From Aradus depressus (lineage: Eukaryota; Arthropoda; Insecta; Hemiptera; Aradidae), in NCBI GenBank assembly GCA_963662175.1, contig OY759215.1, positions 13,567,079-13,631,078 on the forward strand: a DNA stretch of 64,000 nucleotides. Direction: 5' to 3'. Made by a program: the position numbers and the translations under genes. This document shows positions 13,920-22,500 of the stretch, piece after piece; the first letter of the stretch is position 1, and each line of letters starts with the position of its first letter. Below the pieces are notes generated by a model. The model was given only the letters and a program-made list of their open reading frames with translations. It did not search any database and was not told the DNA's origin.

Positions 13920-14371
13920 CTTCATATAGTCCTGTAGTGCTTCTACTATGGCCCGACAGACTTCAGGAACAAGGAAATTGTAGGCTTTGAAATCCTGAAG
14001 AGAAACATGAGGCTGCCATACGAGTCACCAGTTGCCAAAAAGCGAAGGGTTATCTCCAACCGGACTGATTCAGGAACGCACTCGCGGAAGTTGGTGTCGG
14101 TTTTGGAAATGTTTCCTTCTATTCTTCGCAATATGAAGGTGAAATCTTCTTGCGACATGCGGCTAAAATTGCTGAATAGCCCACTGTTATCCTCCTTCAA
14201 ATCCTTCAGCAATAGGGAGTAATTTCTTTTCTTTAAAAATGACGACTCCCACATGCGACGCCTTTTCCTTTTTCGCTTTTCCTCCGCTATATGGTCTAGA
14301 ATGAGGATAACCGCCGCGGAAACCGCAATTTTGGATAGCGCGGGTGCCATCTGTTCGCTGCAAATCCTCAC
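13920..14371 (-). pseudogene. HARBI1-like (PIF/Harbinger) transposase, N-terminal exon, frameshifted
   Basis: The minus-strand frame contains the N-terminal part of Harbinger-type nucleases: a basic stretch (EEKRKRKRRRMWE), then MSQEDFTFIL, ESVRLEITLRFLATGDSYGS and FLFRISKPTIS. These match the helical DNA-binding region before the DDE nuclease domain (DDE_Tnp_4 family). Near position 13,968 the frame slips by one base. In the next frame the expected PEVCRAIVEAL follows to DYMK, and then a good splice donor (AAG|GTAAGA) at 13,919. The catalytic DDE part is absent: the GA microsatellite and the satellite array lie immediately beyond. The likely start is the MAPALSK methionine or the upstream MRICSEQ methionine. 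I infer a dead fragment of a DNA transposon, although a domesticated exon with a sequencing error cannot be excluded. Confidence 0.85.
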
Positions 14372-14510
14372 GAGTAACTGATCGTCAGAAAAGCTCGAGC
14401 AGTGTGAACAAAGGGCTCGTTTGTGTTCGTGCTCGTTGAAAACTGGCGAGCAACGATCACGAATGCTCGATGCTCGGGGGTGTTCAGGCAGTGTAAACGA
14501 GGCTGAAGGA
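14372..14510. mobile_element. Possible Harbinger 5' terminal region
   Basis: GC-richer than its surroundings and full of repeated GCTCG words, with two near-copies of a CAGTGTGAACA / CAGTGTAAACG motif in the same direction. It lies directly upstream of the transposase exon and looks like an element terminus. No clean end or target duplication could be fixed. Confidence 0.4.
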
Positions 14511-14922
14511 TAAAGTCTTCATCTACACGTGGACGGAAGCAGGTAATCCTAAAGGTTCTGCTCTATTTTAATAAGATTACTTGATTGAATAAAGTTTTTT
14601 AGTGAATAGATTCTGTATTAAAACGAATTTTATATATTTTTCACCTATTGTATAACACATATGTCACCGGTTCTATTGATTCTTTATACTAATCTTTTGG
14701 AAAAATATATTTAAGATATAAATTAAGTTTTGTTTGTTATTTTTTGATGTAATATTTTTTTTGCTATTCCATGCAGTAATTTCCACATTTACTCTATGCC
14801 CGAGTGTGCAAAAAATATCGAATGTAACTTGTACATAATACTTTTGGTACTCGCATGACCATTTGGCACTAGCCGCCAGCCACGCGCCGACGACTTGTAC
14901 CCACGATCATGTTATATTCTCT

Positions 14923-15010
14923 TAGGCCTCGAAGAAGGAAATAAATAGTTTCCGGAACGTTGACCAAATACTGAGTTTTTTAATTACATGACAAAACCTT
15001 GATTTCCTTC
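14923..15010 (+). mobile_element. Short CGAAACG-type repeat, partial copy
   Basis: This stretch shares GAAGAAGGAAATAAATAG, a GGAACGTTGACC variant and the final CTTGATTTCCTTC with the palindromic repeat at 62,722-62,962. It is a single diverged half-copy. The 400 bases before it (14,511-14,922) are AT-rich and hold nothing I recognise. Confidence 0.7.
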
Positions 15011-15221
15011 ATATCAATATTGAAAATATACTGTCGCAGGGTGTATAACAAATTTTAAAAATTAATTTCCCGTATAATTCCCGCCGTTTTCCCGTATAAA
15101 ATAATAAATTTCATGTAACTAGAATTAAAATGAGGAGAAGAAAAACAAAGTAAATTCAGTTTAAACTATATTTTCAATCACAATTTTTTATAAAATTTGA
15201 ATCAAAAAACAAAGATATGTA

Positions 15222-15733
15222 TTATAGATTCTTTCTATATTCTTCTTTTTCTTTATCTCTTCCGCAATCTTCCATCATTGCTCGCTTTCTGTTTTCCAAC
15301 TCTTTAATTTCCCTTTCCTTTTCTTTTCTTATGTTTTTTCACTTCTTCTTCTTTTCGCTGCTCTTGGAGTGACTCCTTGAAACGATTTGATGCGTTCCTC
15401 ATTGCGTGAATCATAGGTTTTGTTACCTGGACGTTCTCAATTCCACCTAAATCGTTAAGAGCATCAAAGATGTGTCGTTGAGCAATTAGAGACTGATTTT
15501 TTTTGTTTTCAACAACACATTCTTTATTAAATAAATAAAACAAACTTATTTTTGAAATATTGTCTATTCCACTAAAGATATATATACATATATAACTACC
15601 GGTTTCGGCTTTATACCATCGTCAGGTCTAGTTATGAACATTCTTTATTAATCGAAAAGCCTCGTTCAAGATTGGCGTTGCCGTGAGATAAAATGCGAAT
15701 GAGTTTTCTCAAATCAAGTAAGTTCGCACGTAG
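15222..15733 (-). pseudogene. C-terminal remnant of a hAT-like transposase
   Basis: Reading on the minus strand, LRKLIRILSHGNANLERGFS followed by INKEC matches the dimerisation-region signature (HGNAxxERxFSxNKE) of hAT-like proteins found in many arthropods. The frame is then cut by the 107-bp insertion at 15,531-15,637 and resumes with KECVVENKKNQSLIAQRHIF and TKPMIHAMRNASNRF. A later one-base shift near 15,304 separates this from the lysine-rich end (ELENRKRAMMEDCGRDKEK), which stops at 15,222. The N-terminal zinc finger and most of the catalytic fold are missing, so it cannot encode an active enzyme. Confidence 0.75.
15531..15637 (-). mobile_element. 107-bp insertion with 14-bp target duplication
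   Basis: The 14-mer ACATTCTTTATTAA occurs on both sides (15,517-15,530 and 15,638-15,651), so this 107-bp piece is a complete insertion event. On the minus strand it starts with CATAACTAGACC, carries a CTGACGA box, a small hairpin and GAAACCGGTAG, and ends in TTTGTTTTATTTATTTA, a retroposon-like tail. Related copies lie at 43.2, 56.4 and 56.8-57.0 kb. It interrupts the hAT transposase remnant. Confidence 0.85.
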
Positions 15734-15830
15734 ATTATGATAAAATTAAAATTTCAAAAAATTCCCGCTTTTTCATCGCATAAAAAAATTCCCTCATAAT
15801 TCCCGCTTTTCCCGCCTGTTATACACCCTG

Positions 15831-16342
15831 TGTCGGCTCTCTGTATCAATCAACATTGAAAAAGTACTTATAGTTCGGCAGCATCGACCATAAAGAAAAA
15901 CAGTAATATATTTTTCCAAAATTCATGATTGATCCACTTATTTCAATTAATTTTACATTCTCTCTGACAAGATATAATCTAGTATTATTTAGCTATTGAA
16001 ACAACATATATCCACGAAAGAAGGTGCAGTGTGTTTCTGAGTTATGTGAAGGGGAACTATAAACATTTGATTTGAGGTATTCCACCATATTAAAACATTG
16101 AATGCACTTGCATTCGACTTGTACATGATCCTGCGCTTTCATTATTTTTTATGTACAACAGGATATTAATATCAAAATTTCTACATTAAATTTTCAACTC
16201 AATCACCCAATGAAATTCTCTATTAATGTTGGTAAAATTATATCTACCATCTGATTGGTGCAGCCGATTTGTCATACACTAAAATTTTAGTTCTCAAAGA
16301 GATGAGACAATGAAATGCTTATAATAATAATACATACAGATC
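15831..16342. other. Downstream flank of ERCC1, no gene seen
   Basis: AT-rich sequence between the hAT element and the ERCC1 stop codon. It must contain the ERCC1 3' untranslated region, but no AATAAA signal in the right orientation was found close to the stop, so the polyadenylation site is not assigned. Confidence 0.6.
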
Positions 16343-16570
16343 TCATTCAAAATACTTTTCGATGCCAAGTTTTGCCCTTTTGTCTCCCTTCAAGAAGGGT
16401 GTGTGGAGAGCAGTGTAGAGACGGTGGGCTTTCTGCTGTCCCAGCCCAGGAGTCAACGCCAGTTCGTGATTTGAGGCACAGATGATTTTTTCAAGAGAAC
16501 CAAAATTACTCAGTAGTGTAGACGCATCAGTTTTATTGATGGAGCGAACTGAAGACAAAGCTGACACCAA
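16343..16570 (-). CDS. ERCC1: ERCC1 coding exon 5 (terminal)
   Basis: 228 bp from the acceptor TCTTCACAG to the stop. Encodes the XPF-binding double helix-hairpin-helix: [20 protein letters not shown] and [17 protein letters not shown], ending in LHTPFLK. The phenylalanine near the end, used by the human protein to bind XPF, is kept, followed by a charged 14-residue tail ([14 protein letters not shown]) absent from the human protein. Confidence 0.96.
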   Translation of the reverse strand: MVSALSSVRSINKTDASTLLSNFGSLEKIICASNHELALTPGLGQQKAHRLYTALHTPFLKGDKRAKLGIEKYFE

Positions 16571-19500
16571 CTGTGAAGATATTTTCAAATATTATACACA
16601 CATGTATAACATATAACATATCATATAAATTAATTGGTAAATTTATATATCAGAAAAGTACTCATAAATTCATTTTTTTTAAAGTCGTCGGCAATGTATT
16701 TCCCCAGCGCGAATCAATATGTTCGCTCTCCCTCTGAAGCCAATCTATCAATTTGAATGAAAACCAATGAGTATCTTGATCAGGGATTTCTGAGTACTCA
16801 TACTAAATTCGGTGCCGATATATTCATTACATCGGCAGTTATTATGGTTTTTGAATTAAACCCCCTTCTCGGATCCCCCTGTCTCCTTTGGCCAATTTTG
16901 CTGAAATCTATGTCGTCTTTATGATGTTCTGGATGTAAAATTTCGTGACGATATACTCAATCAATCATTTATGAATTTATTTTTCATTTTTGGAATCACA
17001 TGGTCTATGAAATTCCGGAAAAATCAACATCGAATTTCGATGACTTAACTTACCCTGTACTTCTATATATGTTTATCTCAAGATAAATAATGAAAAGTTC
17101 TATATGTGTTTATCTCAAGACAAATAATCAAAAGTTCGAAAGGAAAAATCACCAATACTTTAGAGATTATAAAACCTCTAGAGTGACCTGGCAATCAAAC
17201 TTTCCGCTTCATAACTTTATTTTTTATTTTCTCATACTTCAGAAAGGGAAAATATTAAGATATTTAAGTCAATGATTTCTATTTCGATCTTATGAACTAT
17301 CTAGGCTTCAATTGAAGCATAGAATGCGAAAATACAAAATTGCCAATGGTATTTGTCCTTTTGTTCGTCCATATGTCCGTGTAAATAGAAGAATAAAAAA
17401 GTACAGCTTGATTCCAGGCACCATTTTTTTTTTTTTTTTTTTTTTATTCAAAAAGGAAAAATATGAATGCCCCTCAATACCCTTTTTTCCCTGAAAGCCT
17501 TATGAGTAATAACATTTTGAAGCTAGAATATAGGTAGCTGAAATAAAGGGTACAACAATTTGTTAAAATGTAGATAGCAACTAGAAGTATGAATGAAATT
17601 GTCAAAAAATACAAACTTTGATATGGGGATCGGATTCAGACTTTTCCATAATCATATCTGGAGGTTTGTGTTCGTAGACTTTGTAAGTTTCAATGATCTT
17701 GCCGGCTTCCTCGGGGCTCCAGGCCAGCATGAGAGTCAGGTCCGTCAGTAGACAAATCCGGGTCAGGTGTTTCAAAGAATGATGTGGATCCCTCATGTCG
17801 ATCTAAAACAGAACACCCCTTTAATCGCTCAACAAATTACTAAATACATATTCCCCTCAACAGAATATAATATTGACGAAGGGTGTAGAATTTCAAACAG
17901 ATCTGGTTCATAATCAAGACAGAAATTCTAAGGTTTAGATGAGTAGAATGTTCAATGAAGTTTACGCGTATATATTTTATTGTTGTGCCGATGAAACGTG
18001 TCAGATGGGGTTCTAGGAACAGGGAGGGGGTGTGGTGAGCGGTAGGCTATACGAGAGGAGCTGCTGTACTCCCACATATCCCCTCCCCGTCCCTAACTAT
18101 ATTTCAATTTTGGTACTGTTTCAAAGCTGGGAGGGGGTGTAAATTTTAGCAACGCTGCACTTCTTCAACCAGCCCATCTCCTTAGCTGCCACGTTTCCTC
18201 GGCGCCAGTTTAGTCACACTATTTTCATCTAAAATATTCGGTTATATTGAACACTCCACACGTAGAATATCTATTACTGCTGCCAGAGGCCTTTAAAACT
18301 TCTAAGAATGATAATTCACTCCATCCCTTGAAGCCCTAACTATTGTTCAACACCTCTATCCAGTAGTCCTAGTTATAGACTTTAGCTAGAAAGAGGTTTA
18401 AGCAAGCGAGTAAAAATTATATTTATCAACTTCTTCAATTTCATTCACGAATCTTTCAATTTGCGATTTTTTAATTACCAATAATTACATCATGTTTATT
18501 CTAAAATTGAAAAAATCTACATTCACTAAACATTTCAATGATATGGGTAACATATTCAACGAAGCAACGGAAATAAAGAACCTCCATCTTTGTGAAAAGG
18601 TAGACAGCTTGACTCTCTGGATCTATCATGATCTATCATATATTATTTTATATCAATATAATATATTATGTATTTTTATTATAAAGAGTATGTTTTATTT
18701 TTCTTCTTGTATTTTGATATTCTGTCATATAGCCCTTATGTATTCTACTATAAACCCCATTCTTTAGTTTATTTTTATTTTTTCACCCCCTCCCCTCACC
18801 CGGGACTTCCTTAGGGGACAGAGTGTCACATTCTTAGGTAATCTAAGGTAACCTGAGGATTGTATATGACAACCTAGCAAACTTAAATGTAACTTTTGAA
18901 CTTTCTAAGCTGAAACCGGTACATTTTATGTAGTTATTGTGGAATTAGACAATATAAAAGTTAAACAAGTTATTTGTTTTTATTTATTACTTAATGTTTT
19001 AATGATGTTTATCCAAGTTCTTTGATAATAAGAAATCTTTATTGAATTAGATAGGTGGATGCTTATTACAAAGCACAAATAGTTCAAATTAATGTTTCAT
19101 TTTCACTTTTCTTACAAATTTTAATAATTCGGCAACGTCAGAAAAAATGTGGTCAAGGAAGACAGTAGTCTCCATTCGAGGCCAGGGGCGGATCCAGGAT
19201 GTACATCAGGGGGGTAAAATTTCGTTGACAAGTTGAGTAACAATCTGAGTCTGTAAACGTATGACAAGTCTGTGCGCAAGACCACAAGAGGTCCTTCGCG
19301 CATCATTAGGACGTCTTTCCCAATTTAACGTGCACATTCCTTTATCCATAACGAAACTGACTTATGAGCCGTAGGGGTGGGGTGGGGAGGGGAGGGGGGT
19401 AATTCTGCTTTTACTCCTTCCCCCCCCCCCCCCCCCCCCCCACCCCTATCTATTTATCACTGCCCGAGGATGCAGTAATTACTTAAATGTAATACTTACG

Positions 19501-22500
19501 TGTACTAAGAGGACCCGCAAATCGTACAATTTGCCGAGAGCTTTCAGCCGTTCGTTGATATAATCTGGCTTTAGATTGTGGTACTTGAGCGACAGGAAGA
19601 GGGCGCAAGTTGTACGGCCCATCACATAATCAGGAATGATGTTCTCTTCATACTCCCAAGATACATTAGTTATAGACTTCAGTAATGGATTACCTCTCTG
19701 CAAATATACACATCTAACATGAGAAAAAAAAAACATATTACTTCTCGTAAAATATAAAACAAAAACTGGAACTAATCTAGTTTACCAATGACTTCTTTGA
19801 GATGAACTTCATAATGTATAAACAATAATTTGTGTGGTTCAAATCAAACGGACCCCCCCCCCCCATCTCAGAAGGGATAAGACGGTCATTAATTAGCCAT
19901 GTTTTATCACCCACCACAAAAAGCTACTGCCCAGACCAAAGTAAGATTAGGGAACTTCTGAGATGAGAAATGTGCAATTTCTTGGGGAATACACAAATAA
20001 AAAACAATTTTTGGTAATTGTTTGGAATTGGGGCTTCTGGTGCCAAGCCATCCTAGAATTATTTTGATATATTTTTCATGTTTTATCTGATAAAACTAAG
20101 TAAAAAATGAAGAAGGAACATAAAAAAAATATCTAGTTCATAAAAAAAAATTATTTCTCAATATAGACGATGTAATATCTCAACTAGGATTTTTTTTTAA
20201 TACTACCCCATGGGGTTTCTCGATATCAGGAGAAACTGATCTGTTTCACTCAAAGAACCGACGGGAGGGTCAACATTTTATTTCTTCGGATAATATAGGA
20301 TTAGAGTATAAAACTGTATACCACAATAAATATTTCCAAAGTCCAGCTGATGTATCCGAAGAAATAAAATGTTGACCCTCCCCTCCCCTCGGTCCTTTAA
20401 ACAGTCCAGGTTCTCCTCGTATAAATAAATCTATGGGCTCTAATCCTAGATTATTTATGCTCTAATCCTATATTGTCCGAAGAAATAAAATCTTCTTTAA
20501 ATTAGATATTATTATAGATAAGAAGCCTTTGTTTACATTTAGAACCTACTTATACTTGTTTGTATAAAACCACTGGAAAAATTATACAAAAAAAAATGGT
20601 TCGAAAAAAATTATTTTTTGCTGATATAAAATGTTTAAAATTGTTAATAATATTTTTTTTGTGCTCCCCCTCTTTTTTGTTTAATGACTCAATTATATTC
20701 AAACCTAAAAAAATTCTAGGACGTCTGGGCAACTGGAGCCCCAATTCCGAACAATTACCTGATTTTTTTATTTATTTATTCATGGATGAGGGATTAATAA
20801 CTGAGTTATTAATAAAAGAAAACAATGTTTAAACGTCTATTATAAAATATAAAAAATATATTGAAATAAAAGAAAAAAATCAACAATATATTTTATTCTA
20901 CATTAATAATAGATGAAAAGAAAAACAAAAGATACGGGTACTGTATGGTTAGTTAGTATGATAAATGAACCTACTGACGCAATCCCCAGCTACACCAAGT
21001 ACAGGGGAAGTTAAATAATCGGTCACAAATTAAATTTTTAAGTTTTCACTGAAATTTCATATTTTCCGACCACCTGATTCCGATAATGTATAAAACAATT
21101 CCTGTCTGTGAATGTCTGTACGTCTATGAACACGATAACTCTCGATAGAATGAATACAGGAAATTGTATGTTACCAGAACCCCCCGGGGGCTCAACTCAA
21201 AAACTCTAATAACTTTCAATGTAATGAATCAACACAAAATTTAGCATGAGGATTCCCTATGTTAGTCAACTATTGATATTTAGCCCAAACGGTCGATTGG
21301 TTTTGGAAAGAGGGCGAAAACTTAGTTGATTAATTCGTGATGGGGAAGTACATTACCCGCGATGCACGGTGGGAAACTTAATTATTTCTGCGATACACGT
21401 GAAAATCGGCAAAGAACAATGATGATTAAACCTTTGGACTGTATATACATATACCTTTATTCAATGTGTTATTAATAATTACATACGTTACTGTATATAC
21501 ATATTTCAGGTAGAGGGCACCGGTAGCTCAGTGGTATGAGTGTTTGCCTTATGAGCTCAAGGTCATGGTCTCGAAACCCGGGCGAGGCTCTTAGTTTATT
21601 TTAGCTGGAAGGTAAAATAAACTTAAGTACGCCGCACAGTGTGACATTTATGAGTTTTAATTTTCAAAATTCGAGCCCCCGCTCAATTTTTGATCAATTT
21701 GGATGGAACTCGGTGAAAAATATTTGTGAAAGCTGGCTTTTTATCAAACTGCGGGTTTCACAATCAAGGTATTATATGCCAGTGGCAAAAATAGCCAATA
21801 TACATATTGATTTTGGACCACTTTAGGCCAAAATGACATTAGGACCACTTTTGGTTAAAACAAATATTGAATTCGTAATCAGCGACCCAAAAAACATTCA
21901 TTTAAGTTGTAAAAATCCTTTAAGAAAAAATTAGAAAAAAAAATTAAATTTTTTTTTTATTTTCGCGGGGTTTTGGCAGCTGTCAATTGGCAAATAATAC
22001 CTTGACTGTGAAACCCGCAGTTACCTGATAAAAAGCCAGCTTTCACAAATATTTTGCACCTAGTTTCATCCAAATTGATCAAAAATTGAGCGGGGGCTCG
22101 AATTTTGAAAATCAAAACTCATAAATTTCACACTGTGCGCTGTCCTTCGGATGAGACGTTAAGCGAAGGTCCCGAGCCTGTACGGTGTCAGACCACTGTC
22201 CTAGGTGAATAAAAATTTAGGATACCCAGTAGAGTCGGGCTCATGTCCACCAGATTGACGAAAGAGCGCTCTGGTAGTAGGCGATATGACTACGTAGTTA
22301 AAGCCCGGGCATGAGTCATAAAACCTAAACCTAACCTTTAATCATTAGATATAGCATCTCTAGAAAACTCATGCTTGCCTTTGCTCCGAAGTCGGAGCTC
22401 ATCCAGTCTCTTAGCGTCGCGATTCCGCGTTGCCTTGGACTTCTTCTTTCGCTTTGGGTCGGGTGGTGTGCTTGACACACCTTCTCCTACACTCTGGTCT

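Larger units (their letters stand above)
15037..15830 (-). mobile_element. hAT-like DNA transposon, internally deleted
   Basis: Perfect 14-bp inverted ends, CAGGGTGTATAACA at 15,037-15,050 and its complement at 15,817-15,830, enclose a 794-bp element. CCCG-rich subterminal repeats lie next to both ends. The pentamer TGTCG abuts both ends; a hAT would normally make an 8-bp duplication, so either it has decayed or the family differs. The only coding remnant inside is the C-terminal end of a transposase. Confidence 0.8.

Noticed and set aside
21515..21590. tRNA gene
   Set aside because: A and B box-like motifs are present, but the arms do not form a proper cloverleaf and the B box is degenerate; it is the head of a SINE.
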